Of a stretch of DNA of 64,000 nucleotides, positions 35,105 to 43,281 are shown in pieces. Origin of the DNA: Amycolatopsis iheyensis (GTDB taxonomy: Bacteria > Actinomycetota > Actinomycetes > Mycobacteriales > Pseudonocardiaceae); assembly GCF_024703995.1 (NCBI RefSeq), contig NZ_JAMXQV010000001.1, forward strand, positions 248,001 to 312,000. Direction: 5' to 3'. Position 1 is the stretch's first letter, and every line of letters starts with the position of its first letter. A program made the translations under genes and the position numbers. The notes beneath the pieces were generated by a model. It saw nothing but the letters and a program-made list of their open reading frames with translations. It did not search any database and was not told the DNA's origin.

Positions 35105-37663
35105 ATGTTCGAGAGGTTCACCGACCGCGCGAGGCGGGTGGTCGTTCTGGCTCAGGAAGAAGCCAGGATGCTCAACCACAACTACATCGGCACCGAGCAC
35201 ATCCTCCTGGGTCTGATCCACGAGGGTGAGGGTGTCGCCGCCAAGGCGCTGGAGTCGCTGGGCATCGCCCTGGAGGGCGTGCGCCAGCAGGTCGAAGAGA
35301 TCATCGGCCAGGGTCAGCAGGCGCCGAGCGGGCACATCCCGTTCACGCCGCGGGCGAAGAAGGTGCTGGAGCTGTCGCTGCGCGAAGCGCTGCAGCTCGG
35401 CCACAACTACATCGGCACCGAGCACATCCTGCTCGGCCTGATCCGCGAGGGCGAAGGCGTCGCCGCGCAGGTCCTGGTCAAGCTGGGTGCGGACCTCAAC
35501 CGGGTCCGCCAGCAGGTGCTGCAGCTGCTCTCGGGTTACCAGGGCAAGGAATCCACCGAGACCGGTTCCGGCGGCCGCGGCGAGGGCACCCCGTCCTCCT
35601 CGCTGGTGCTCGACCAGTTCGGCCGCAACATGACCGTGCTCGCCCGCGAGGGCAAGCTCGACCCGGTCATCGGGCGCGGCAAGGAGATCGAGCGGGTCAT
35701 GCAGGTCCTGTCCCGCCGGACCAAGAACAACCCGGTCCTGATCGGCGAGCCCGGCGTCGGCAAGACCGCCGTCGTCGAGGGGCTGGCGCAGTCCATCGTC
35801 AAGGGCGAGGTGCCCGAGACGCTCAAGGACAAGCAGCTCTACACCCTCGACCTGGGCTCCCTGGTCGCCGGCTCGCGCTACCGCGGTGACTTCGAAGAGC
35901 GCCTGAAGAAGGTGCTCAAGGAGATCAAGACCCGCGGCGACATCATCCTGTTCATCGACGAGCTGCACACGCTGGTCGGGGCGGGTGCCGCCGAGGGCGC
36001 GATCGACGCGGCTTCGATCCTGAAGCCGATGCTCGCCCGCGGTGAGCTGCAGACGATCGGCGCGACCACGCTCGAGGAGTACCGCAAGTACATCGAGAAG
36101 GACGCCGCTCTCGAGCGCCGGTTCCAGCCGATCCAGGTCGGCGAGCCGTCGCTGGAGCACACGATCGAGATCCTCAAGGGCCTGCGCGACCGGTACGAGG
36201 CGCACCACCGCGTCTCGATCACCGACTCGGCGCTGGTCGCCGCCGCGACCCTGGCGGACCGGTACATCAACGACCGGTTCCTCCCGGACAAGGCGATCGA
36301 CCTGATCGACGAGGCCGGCGCCCGGATGCGCATCCGCCGGATGACCGCGCCGCCGGACCTGCGCGAGTTCGACGAGAAGATCGCGAACGTCCGCCGCGAC
36401 AAGGAGTCCGCGATCGACGCGCAGGACTTCGAGCGGGCCGCCCGCCTGCGTGACGAGGAGAAGACCCTCCTCGGCCAGAAGGGCGAGCGGGAGAAGCAGT
36501 GGAAGGACGGCGACCTCGACGTCGTCGCCGAGGTCGACGACGAGCAGATCGCGGAGGTGCTGGCCAACTGGACCGGCATCCCGGTGTTCAAGCTGACCGA
36601 GGAGGAGACCACCCGGCTGCTGCGCATGGAGGAAGAGCTCCACAAGCGCATCATCGGCCAGGAGGACGCGGTCAAGGCCGTCTCGCAGGCGATCCGCCGC
36701 ACGCGTGCCGGTCTGAAGGACCCGAAGCGCCCGTCGGGCTCGTTCATCTTCGCCGGCCCGTCCGGTGTCGGTAAGACCGAGCTGTCGAAGGCGCTGGCGG
36801 CGTTCCTGTTCGGCGAGGACGACGCGCTCATCCAGATCGACATGGGTGAGTTCCACGACCGCTACACCGCGTCGCGGCTGTTCGGTGCCCCTCCCGGCTA
36901 CGTCGGCTACGAAGAGGGCGGCCAGCTGACGGAGAAGGTGCGTCGCAAGCCGTTCTCGGTGGTGCTGTTCGACGAGATCGAGAAGGCGCACCAGGAGATC
37001 TACAACACGCTGCTGCAGGTGCTGGAAGACGGCCGCCTGACCGACGGTCAGGGTCGCACGGTCGACTTCAAGAACACGGTCCTCATCTTCACGTCCAACC
37101 TGGGCACGTCGGACATCTCCAAGTCCGTCAGCCTCGGGTTCGCCGGTGCCAACGACACCACGAACCGGTACGAGAAGATGAAGCAAAAGGTCAACGAGGA
37201 AATGAAGAAGCATTTCCGCCCGGAGTTCCTGAACCGGATCGATGACATCATCGTGTTCCACCAGCTGACCCAGGACCAGATCATCGAGATGGTCGACCTG
37301 ATGATCGGCCGCGTCGAGACGCAGCTCAAGGCCAAGGACATGGACCTGGAGCTGACGTCGAAGGCGAAGGGCCTGCTGGCCAAGCGCGGGTTCGACCCGG
37401 TGCTGGGCGCTCGCCCGCTGCGCCGGACGATCCAGCGCGAGATCGAGGACCAGCTGTCGGAGAAGATCCTCTTCGGCGAGGTCGAGCCCGGCCAGATCAT
37501 CCTGGTCGACGTCGAAGGCTGGAGCGGCAACCCCGAGGACAAGGACGACCAGGCGCACTTCACCTTCCGCGGTGAGCGCAAGCCGTCGTCGGTCCCGGAC
37601 GCCCCGCCGGTCAGCATCGGCGCGGGCCACGAAGAGCAGGGCGGCGAAGCCGAAGGCGAGTGA
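35105..37663 (+). CDS. clpC1: Clp protease ATPase ClpC1
   Basis: AAA+ unfoldase that feeds ClpP1P2. 852 residues: two N-terminal Clp repeats ([17 protein letters not shown] and the second repeat from about residue 80), first AAA with [11 protein letters not shown]/middle coiled coil (about 415-455), second AAA with GPSGVGKT, and a ClpP-docking loop near LGFAG. It is the target of cyclomarin, ecumicin and lassomycin in mycobacteria. ATG 35105 gives the standard [11 protein letters not shown] start; the GTG six bases earlier overlaps the RBS. C-terminal 35 residues are variable and acidic. Confidence 0.97.
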   Translation: MFERFTDRARRVVVLAQEEARMLNHNYIGTEHILLGLIHEGEGVAAKALESLGIALEGVRQQVEEIIGQGQQAPSGHIPFTPRAKKVLELSLREALQLGHNYIGTEHILLGLIREGEGVAAQVLVKLGADLNRVRQQVLQLLSGYQGKESTETGSGGRGEGTPSSSLVLDQFGRNMTVLAREGKLDPVIGRGKEIERVMQVLSRRTKNNPVLIGEPGVGKTAVVEGLAQSIVKGEVPETLKDKQLYTLDLGSLVAGSRYRGDFEERLKKVLKEIKTRGDIILFIDELHTLVGAGAAEGAIDAASILKPMLARGELQTIGATTLEEYRKYIEKDAALERRFQPIQVGEPSLEHTIEILKGLRDRYEAHHRVSITDSALVAAATLADRYINDRFLPDKAIDLIDEAGARMRIRRMTAPPDLREFDEKIANVRRDKESAIDAQDFERAARLRDEEKTLLGQKGEREKQWKDGDLDVVAEVDDEQIAEVLANWTGIPVFKLTEEETTRLLRMEEELHKRIIGQEDAVKAVSQAIRRTRAGLKDPKRPSGSFIFAGPSGVGKTELSKALAAFLFGEDDALIQIDMGEFHDRYTASRLFGAPPGYVGYEEGGQLTEKVRRKPFSVVLFDEIEKAHQEIYNTLLQVLEDGRLTDGQGRTVDFKNTVLIFTSNLGTSDISKSVSLGFAGANDTTNRYEKMKQKVNEEMKKHFRPEFLNRIDDIIVFHQLTQDQIIEMVDLMIGRVETQLKAKDMDLELTSKAKGLLAKRGFDPVLGARPLRRTIQREIEDQLSEKILFGEVEPGQIILVDVEGWSGNPEDKDDQAHFTFRGERKPSSVPDAPPVSIGAGHEEQGGEAEGE

Positions 37664-37686
37664 TCGCCGGCTGAGCAGCACGCAGG

Positions 37687-37719
37687 AAGGGCGGTTCCCC
37701 GGTCGGGGAGCCGCCCTTT
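37687..37719 (+). terminator. clpC1 terminator hairpin
   Basis: AAGGGCGGTTCCCC (37687-37700) pairs with GGGGAGCCGCCCTT (37705-37718) around four bases, followed by TTCC. One G-T mismatch. Confidence 0.8.
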
Positions 37720-37737
37720 CCGCTGTCCTGACCCCGA

Positions 37738-37792
37738 GCGCCCCAATGTGGCCTTGGTTGCGTCTGACGCACCGAAGGCCACATTGGGGCGC
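37738..37792. repeat. Dispersed palindrome sharing the CCCAATGTGGC outer sequence
   Basis: 26-base arms (37738-37763, 37767-37792) pair at 24 of 26 positions around three bases. The outer 16 bases match the borders of the hairpin array at 23967-24172, so the two belong to one palindromic element family. It lies between clpC1 and the Hsp70 gene. Confidence 0.88.
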
Positions 37793-37830
37793 ATGAGACG
37801 ATGCCCGCGGGCCTTGGGAGGGGAAACCGC

Positions 37831-39543
37831 GTGGACGTGCTGTCGATCGACTTCGGGACATCCAGCACCGTCGGGGTTCTCTCCGCCTTCGGACGTGGGC
37901 CGCGGGCCATCGAGGTCGACGGGTCGGTCACCATGTCCTCCGCCGTCTTCGCCGGCGAAGACGGGCTGCTCGTCGTCGGGCAGGACGCCGAGCGGCGGGC
38001 CCGGCTCGATCCCAGCCGGTTCGAACCCAACCCCAAGCGCCGCATCGACGAGGGCGTCATCCAGCTCGGCGAAACCCGGGTCGACCTCACCGACGCTTTC
38101 GCCGCCGTCCTGCGGCGGCTCGGCGAGGAAGCCGAACGGCAGCTCGGCCGCCCGCCCGCGCAGACGCGGATCTCGCACCCCGCCGGCTGGGGCGTCACGC
38201 GGCAGGGCGCGATCCGCACCGCCGCCGCCAAGGCCCGGCTGCTCGACGTGCGGCTCATCCCCGAGCCCGTGGCCGCTGCCGCGCACTACGCCAGTCTCGG
38301 GAACTCCGCGCACGGCCCGATCGGCGTCTACGACCTCGGGGCCGGCACCTTCGACTGCGCCGTCGTCGGCGTGAGCACGCAGGGCTTCGCCGTGCTCGCC
38401 GAAGACGGCCTGTCCGACCTCGGCAGCCTCGACATCGACCAGGCGCTGCTCGTCCACATCGGCCGCTCGGTCTCGCACGCCGACCCGGCGCAGTGGCAAC
38501 GCCTGCTGCGCCCGCAGTCCACCGCCGACCGCCGCAACCGGCGCGCGCTGCTGCAGGACGTCCGCGACGCCAAGGAAAGCCTCTCCCGGCACACCCGGAC
38601 CCACGTGCCGATGCCCGAGCCGTTCGGCGACGTCCTCGTCAGCCGCGACGAGCTCGAAGCGCTCGTGCGGCCCAGCCTGCTGCGCAGCGCCGAGCTGCTC
38701 GGCGCGACCATCGGCCGCGCCGGCCTGACCCCGGCGCAGCTCGGCGGCATCTACCTCGTCGGCGGGCCGAGCCGGATGCCGTTGCTGGCCACGCTCCTCG
38801 GCCGTCAGCTCGGCGTCGTGCCGACCACGCAGGACCAGCCCGAGACGGCCGTCGCGTTCGGCCTGCAGCACGTGCCCCTCGGCGGCGAAACCGACCTCAC
38901 CGTGCCCGCCTTCGCGCCCGTCCGGCCGCCGGTCGCGCCGCCACCGCCGGCGTGGCCGCAGCAGGCCGTCCGGCTGCCGCGGTACGCCCCGCCACCGCCG
39001 CCCGCGAAGCCGCGGCGCAACCTCAAGCCGTGGCTCATCGCGCTCGCCGCGCTCGTGGTCGTCGCGGTGGTCGTCACCGTCGTCGTCCTCACCACCCGCG
39101 GTGAATCGGCCGCCCAGTCCACAGTGGACTGCACGACGACGACGGACCGCGACCGCGACGGGTTCACGCCCTGCCTGCGGGCGCTCGCCGGCACCGTCCC
39201 GGACCACGCCACCTGCGTGCACGCCGACTCCGTTGGCGAGATGGTGCACGCGAAGATCGCGGTCTCCTGCGGGCTCGGCAAGGGTGACGTCGTCGCCTAC
39301 TACCAGGGCATCACCATGGCCGACCTCGAGGCGAACGCGAAGGTGCAGATGGGCCAGGGGGAGCTCAAGGGCGGCACCTGGGACGGCGGCGGGCTGCACG
39401 GCCGGTACCTCGCCGGGGCCGGCGAGGTCACGTCGGTCATCCTGTTCGGCGCGGACGACCGCCAGGCCGCCGCGCTCTACTTCTCGATCGCCGGCCCCGC
39501 CGACCTGCCCGCCTACTTCGAGAGCGACCTCAAGCCGGCCTGA
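37831..39543 (+). CDS. Membrane-anchored Hsp70-like protein with an extracytoplasmic C-terminal domain
   Basis: About 570 residues. The N-terminal actin-like ATPase has phosphate 1 DFGTSSTVGV, connecting EPVAAAAHYA, phosphate 2 YDLGAGTFDCAVV and adenosine motif YLVGGPSRMP, all intact. Instead of the DnaK substrate-binding domain there is a Pro-rich linker (about 350-395), basic PRRNLK, one membrane span (about 402-423) and an external domain of about 145 residues containing four cysteines. GTG 37831 follows GGGAGGGG and gives MDVLSIDFGTSS; ATG 37801 is inside the spacer. It converges with a type VII substrate cluster, so it may act in that pathway; inference. Confidence 0.87.
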   Translation: MDVLSIDFGTSSTVGVLSAFGRGPRAIEVDGSVTMSSAVFAGEDGLLVVGQDAERRARLDPSRFEPNPKRRIDEGVIQLGETRVDLTDAFAAVLRRLGEEAERQLGRPPAQTRISHPAGWGVTRQGAIRTAAAKARLLDVRLIPEPVAAAAHYASLGNSAHGPIGVYDLGAGTFDCAVVGVSTQGFAVLAEDGLSDLGSLDIDQALLVHIGRSVSHADPAQWQRLLRPQSTADRRNRRALLQDVRDAKESLSRHTRTHVPMPEPFGDVLVSRDELEALVRPSLLRSAELLGATIGRAGLTPAQLGGIYLVGGPSRMPLLATLLGRQLGVVPTTQDQPETAVAFGLQHVPLGGETDLTVPAFAPVRPPVAPPPPAWPQQAVRLPRYAPPPPPAKPRRNLKPWLIALAALVVVAVVVTVVVLTTRGESAAQSTVDCTTTTDRDRDGFTPCLRALAGTVPDHATCVHADSVGEMVHAKIAVSCGLGKGDVVAYYQGITMADLEANAKVQMGQGELKGGTWDGGGLHGRYLAGAGEVTSVILFGADDRQAAALYFSIAGPADLPAYFESDLKPA

Positions 39544-39547
39544 CGGC

Positions 39548-40015
39548 TCACCACGCCTGGTCCATCCGCGGGCCGCGGCCGTAGTAGTCGTCGTCGGCCA
39601 CCGGGCCGGCCGGTGGCGCGGCCGGCGGGGCGTCCTCGGACCGGTCCTTGAGCACGACGTCGTCCCGCTCGGCCGGCCCCGGCCGCGGCGCCGCGGCCGG
39701 GGCCGGGGGGAGCGGGGTCGGCTCGAACTCCACCCGCCAGCGCAGCCGGTCCATCAGGTAGCCGCCGGTGCCCAGGGGCGCCAGCAGTTGCCCGGTCCGC
39801 TTCGCCGACTCACGCTGCGCCTCGATGTACGTCCGCAGCACGGTGTCCGCGATCTGGGCCGGCGACATCTCCGAGACGGCGTCGCCGAGCCGGAGCCGGG
39901 TCAGCACGCCGTCGGTGTTGACCGCCAGCGAGACGACGCCGTCCGGGGACGTCGCCGTCGCCGTCAGCGCCGACAGCTCGGCCAGCAGCGTTTCGCGGTC
40001 CGGTTGCTCAGCCAT
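39548..40015 (-). CDS. YbaB/EbfC-like small protein of type VII clusters
   Basis: 155 residues. The first 100 residues fit the YbaB/EbfC fold: an N-terminal helix (PDRETLLAELSALTATATSPDGVVSLAVN), a short beta pair with DGVLTRLRLGD, and a long helix IADTVLRTYIEAQRESAKR. The tail is Pro/Asp-rich with DDDYYGRGPRM. Copies of this family sit beside ESX substrate genes in Pseudonocardiaceae, where their role (DNA binding or chaperone) is unknown. ATG 40015 overlaps the end of the WxG gene upstream by 8 bases, indicating one operon. Confidence 0.75.
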   Translation of the reverse strand: MAEQPDRETLLAELSALTATATSPDGVVSLAVNTDGVLTRLRLGDAVSEMSPAQIADTVLRTYIEAQRESAKRTGQLLAPLGTGGYLMDRLRWRVEFEPTPLPPAPAAAPRPGPAERDDVVLKDRSEDAPPAAPPAGPVADDDYYGRGPRMDQAW

Positions 40016-41069
40016 CCAGCCTCCCCGCGTGCGTCGCCCCGCTCGACAGCTCGCCGTCGCGGCCGATGTCGACGTTCTCGTCACGGACGTTCTTCTCCGT
40101 CTGCCGAGAGGTGTGGCTGGTCTCGAAGTTGCTCGGGTCGAAGCTCGAGCCCGGGCTGACGTCCGGCGCTTCGGGGATCGGCGGCAGGTCGACGGCCTCG
40201 TCGTTGACGCGGTCGGCCAGGCTCTGCGCGGCTTCGCCGGCGGCGTCGCGGATCTTGTCCGCGCTCTTGATGAAGCTGCCGTAGAGGTCGAACGCGTTGT
40301 CGCCCTCGATCTCCGCCTGGTTGGACACCACCGCGGTGATCGCGCCACCGGCGGCGTTGCCGGCGATCAGCGCGCCGTCGGCCGCGGTGAACAGCGCCGC
40401 GCCGGGCGCGGCGCCCACCCCCGCGGTGGCCACCGTGAGCAGCCCGGCGACCGCGCCCGCGAACGTCGCCGCGAGCACCTTCGACGCCGCGGCCTCGCGC
40501 TGGCGTTCCTTCGCTTTCTGGTAGTCCTCGGCCGTCTGCCGGAACGTCGTGCCGAGGCTGTTGAGGTCCTGGCGGGCCGACGCGATCGCTTCGCGGGCCG
40601 CGACGAGGTCGCTCTCCAGCACGGTGATCTTCGACGTGACCGCCGTGAAGGTGTCGGCCAGCTCGTTGAGGTACGCCTTGACCTCGTTGGCCGCCGAACC
40701 ACGCCACTCGGTGAGGAACTGGCGGGCGTCGTCGAGCTTCGGCTTCGAGTCGCGCTGCAGCTGCTTCCAGATCGCGTCGTGCTGCATGATCATGTGCTGC
40801 AGGCCGCCGGTCGACTCGTGGTCGATGTCGCCGTCGGAGAACTCGCGGTAGTACGCGGCGATGTCGTCCTGCATCTCCGCGTAACCCTTGTCGTCCGGGC
40901 GGGCGACGCCGAAGATCCAGTCGGTGTACTTGAGGATCTCGAGGCCGGTGAGCGCGTCGTTCGCGCCGTCGCGCAGGTCGTCGGAGACGCCTTCGAGCAG
41001 CTCCGCGCGGCGGTCGTCGCCGCCGGACATCGGCTGGGCGTCGAGCCCGGTGTCGAAGTAGCCGTCCAC
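40008..41069 (-). CDS. WxG-containing type VII secretion substrate candidate with hydrophobic core
   Basis: 353 residues without a signal peptide. Helical N-terminal half with a WxG turn at W122-R-G124 (FLTEWRGSAANEVKAYLNEL), then a coiled coil (about 130-195), then a Gly/Ala-rich hydrophobic segment (about 196-250, VLAATFAGAVAGLLTVATAG) able to enter membranes, then a polar Pro/Asp/Ser C-terminus. This layout resembles EspA/EspE-like or toxin-type long WXG100 proteins. It is four bases downstream of the EspC-like gene, an arrangement like espC/espA partners. Function beyond that is inference. Confidence 0.72.
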   Translation of the reverse strand: MDGYFDTGLDAQPMSGGDDRRAELLEGVSDDLRDGANDALTGLEILKYTDWIFGVARPDDKGYAEMQDDIAAYYREFSDGDIDHESTGGLQHMIMQHDAIWKQLQRDSKPKLDDARQFLTEWRGSAANEVKAYLNELADTFTAVTSKITVLESDLVAAREAIASARQDLNSLGTTFRQTAEDYQKAKERQREAAASKVLAATFAGAVAGLLTVATAGVGAAPGAALFTAADGALIAGNAAGGAITAVVSNQAEIEGDNAFDLYGSFIKSADKIRDAAGEAAQSLADRVNDEAVDLPPIPEAPDVSPGSSFDPSNFETSHTSRQTEKNVRDENVDIGRDGELSSGATHAGRLDG

Positions 41070-41073
41070 GCCC

Positions 41074-41457
41074 TCAGTTCCCTTCCAGGTTCGCGGCCGC
41101 GCGGTGCACGCGCTGCTTCGCGTCTTCGTCGGCCTGCTCGTACAGGTCCGCGACGGACATCAGCGCGCGGCCGGTGTCCTGCGTGGTCTCGTGCAGCTGC
41201 GCGACCAGCTTCTGGATCTTGGCCAGGTGGTCGTTGTAGGCCTTGGCGACCACCGGCATGCCCAGCGACCGCCCGAAGGCGTTGTGCGCGGGCAGCATCC
41301 CGGTGATGCCGCCGAAGAGGCCGCCGCCGCCGTCCGAGGTCAGCGGGACGTCCTGGCCGCGCAGGCCATTGGACGCGGTTTCCGCGGCCCCCGCGGCCTC
41401 CAGCAGCGCGCGGGCGGAGTCCCGGAGATCCTGCAGGTCGGTCTCGAAACCGATCAT
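41074..41457 (-). CDS. EspC-like type VII secretion substrate
   Basis: 127 residues, helical, no signal peptide. Starts MIGFETDLQDLRDSARALLEA, has a Gly-rich loop at about 41-54, and ends with the export motif Y106-EQA-D110 (YxxxD) in SVADLYEQADEDAKQRV. The layout fits the EspC (PF10824) family as I know it. First gene of a three-gene minus-strand operon with the WxG protein and the YbaB-like protein. It probably pairs with the WxG protein for export by an ESX system encoded outside this window. Confidence 0.75.
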   Translation of the reverse strand: MIGFETDLQDLRDSARALLEAAGAAETASNGLRGQDVPLTSDGGGGLFGGITGMLPAHNAFGRSLGMPVVAKAYNDHLAKIQKLVAQLHETTQDTGRALMSVADLYEQADEDAKQRVHRAAANLEGN

Positions 41458-41617
41458 CGTTCACCTCTTGTTCGGGCGGGCGTCCCGCCATGTAAACACC
41501 GTTCGATCGCCCGGCAGGGTGATTCGCGGGTGGTGTGCCCCAGATCACGGGAGGGCCGCCGTACCGCCGAACGGGCGAATCTCGTACCTGCCCGCGACGG
41601 CCGGCGCTCTTACCTGC

Positions 41618-42286
41618 ATGAGCACCGTCACGAAGCCTCGCGCGCCGACCGTGCGGACGCGGCTGCGCGAGGCGAAACGCTTCTCCTGGACCGGTTTCGG
41701 CGTCACGGTCGCGGCGTCGCTGCTCGGCGCGCTGGTCCCGGCCGCGATCGGCGCCGGCCCGAACGCGACGCTGATTTCGACGCTGTTGGTCACGGTCCTC
41801 GCGGCCGGCGGCTTCACGGCCAAGGACGCCAGCGCGGCGCGCGGCATCAAGGCGATCGCGATCGTGCTGCTGGCCGCGGGCGCGTTGACCCTGACGGTCA
41901 CCGGCGTGACGGTGCTCGACCTCGCCCGCGGCCGCCCGGCGACGTTCCCGGTGGTGCCGGACGCGGGTGACGCGGCACCGCGGGTGCTCGTCCCGGCATC
42001 GGTCACGTGCGGCACCACCCCGGTCGGCACGACGACGACGTGCACGGTGGCGGTCCGCAGCGTCGGCGCGAGTGCCCTGCGGGTGACCGGAGCCGAGCTG
42101 GACGACGCCGAGTTCGCGGTGGACGCAAGCGCGTGCGTCGGCCGCGATGTGGTGCCAGGCAGGCGGTGCACGCTGGTGGTGCGCTTCACGCCGCTCGGCG
42201 TCGGTGATCGGGTGGCGGATTTGACGGTGCGGCACAACGTCCCGGGCCCGGCGGCGTTCGTCGAACTCACCGGCCGCGGCGGCTAG
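41618..42286 (+). CDS. Membrane protein with an external immunoglobulin-like (ASH/choice-of-anchor D) domain
   Basis: 222 residues. Three hydrophobic segments (about 25-47, 50-66, 78-101) are followed by an external domain of about 110 residues with VTCGTTPVGTTTTCTVAVRS and RRCTLVVRFTPLGVGDRVADLTV, the pattern of ASH/choice-of-anchor D beta-sandwich domains; two cysteine pairs are likely disulfides. It is divergent from the EspC-like operon (160 bases apart), so the intergenic region may hold shared promoters. Its job is unknown; an envelope receptor or anchor for the exported proteins is a guess. Confidence 0.65.
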   Translation: MSTVTKPRAPTVRTRLREAKRFSWTGFGVTVAASLLGALVPAAIGAGPNATLISTLLVTVLAAGGFTAKDASAARGIKAIAIVLLAAGALTLTVTGVTVLDLARGRPATFPVVPDAGDAAPRVLVPASVTCGTTPVGTTTTCTVAVRSVGASALRVTGAELDDAEFAVDASACVGRDVVPGRRCTLVVRFTPLGVGDRVADLTVRHNVPGPAAFVELTGRGG

Positions 42287-42314
42287 CCGGGCGCGCACGC
42301 CCCATGAAGGAGCC

Positions 42315-42454
42315 GGGTGGTCATCCCGTCGCCTGAGGCCGTGAAATCACTTTGAGCCGGGCCCGCAACCACCCGCCCAGAGCAGGACGAGAGGCCAAGC
42401 TTGCGGGCCCGGCTCAAAGTGATAGGCCTCAATCAGGCGACGGGATGACCACCC
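42315..42454. repeat. Large inverted repeat: two 54-base arms around a 32-base loop
   Basis: Arms 42315-42368 and 42401-42454 pair perfectly over 22 outer and 23 inner base pairs, separated by an unpaired 9-against-9 internal loop. The 32-base centre (42369-42400) shows no gene. The element fills most of the 279-base gap between the membrane protein and pcp, at the border of the type VII cluster. Size and shape fit a MITE-like or regulatory RNA hairpin; no target-site duplication is evident. Confidence 0.93.
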
Positions 42455-42565
42455 AGCGGCCCACCTCTCAAAGGTGAGGCGACAGCGGCAAGAGAGAGGC
42501 CATCCCAGAGCCTGCCCGTCCGGCGAGGACATTCTTTTGCTCTCGAACCCGCGGCAGAGGAAAGG

Positions 42566-43195
42566 TCAATGCTCCGCGCCGCCGGTGACGGCCAGGTCCT
42601 CCGTCGTCTTCAGCGCCGTGTCCACCAGGACCTCCAGCGCGACCGCCACCCGGTCCACGCCCAGTGAAGCGCCGGGCTTGCCCGACGCCGCGACCTGCTC
42701 CGGGCTGAACGGGACGTGCACGAAACCGCCGCGCAACTCGGAAAAATGATGCCGCAGGCCGTAGAACACCTGGTTGCACACGTACGTCCCCGCGGTGTGG
42801 GAGACCGCCGCCGGGACGCCCGCCGCGCGGATCGCCGCCACGCACGCCTTCACCGGCAACGACGTGAAGTACGCCGCGGGCGCGCCGGGCACCACCGGGA
42901 CGTCCACCGGCTGCGCGCCCGCGTTGTCCGGGATGCGGGCGTCGATCAGGTTGATCGCGACGCGCTCCAAGCTCACCTCGAGCCGGCCACCCGCCTGGCC
43001 GACGCACACGACCAGCGAAGGCCGGTGCTCCTCGACCGCGGCCCGCAACGCCGGCAGCGACGCCTCGAACGCGCACGGCAGCTCCACCGCGGCGACGTCG
43101 TCGCGGCGGGCGCCGACCAGGGAAACCGCCTGCCACGACGGGTTCACCGGCTCGCCGCCGAACGGCTCGAACCCCGTCAACAGCACCTTGGCCAT
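42566..43195 (-). CDS. pcp: Pyroglutamyl-peptidase I
   Basis: Cysteine peptidase (C15) that removes N-terminal pyroglutamate. 209 residues. The catalytic triad is visible: Glu in GRLEVSLERVAINL, Cys in GTYVCNQVFYGL, His in GGFVHVPFSPEQ. It opens with MAKVLLTGFEPFGG, the family start, and GGAGG lies five bases upstream. It is read in the same direction as the M1 peptidase behind it, separated by a strong hairpin, so the two are probably separate transcripts. Confidence 0.95.
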   Translation of the reverse strand: MAKVLLTGFEPFGGEPVNPSWQAVSLVGARRDDVAAVELPCAFEASLPALRAAVEEHRPSLVVCVGQAGGRLEVSLERVAINLIDARIPDNAGAQPVDVPVVPGAPAAYFTSLPVKACVAAIRAAGVPAAVSHTAGTYVCNQVFYGLRHHFSELRGGFVHVPFSPEQVAASGKPGASLGVDRVAVALEVLVDTALKTTEDLAVTGGAEH

Positions 43196-43233
43196 GCACC
43201 CTCCCCGAACCGGAACGCCGAACGCCGAACGCC

Positions 43234-43269
43234 GTGAGGGCCACCCTACGACGGCAGGGTGGCCCTCAC
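43234..43269 (-). terminator. Perfect 14-bp stem terminator after the M1 peptidase gene
   Basis: GTGAGGGCCACCCT (43234-43247) pairs exactly with 43256-43269 around eight bases, directly after the M1 stop and before the pcp start. Confidence 0.8.
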
Positions 43270-43281
43270 GAAGGGTCGAAC

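Noticed and set aside
32528..37861. A 1777-codon open frame on the minus strand across clpC1 and neighbours.
   Set aside because: It is antisense to clpC1 and the FhuF-like/AraC region; only its last 278 codons (the AraC gene) look like protein. High GC makes long antisense frames common.
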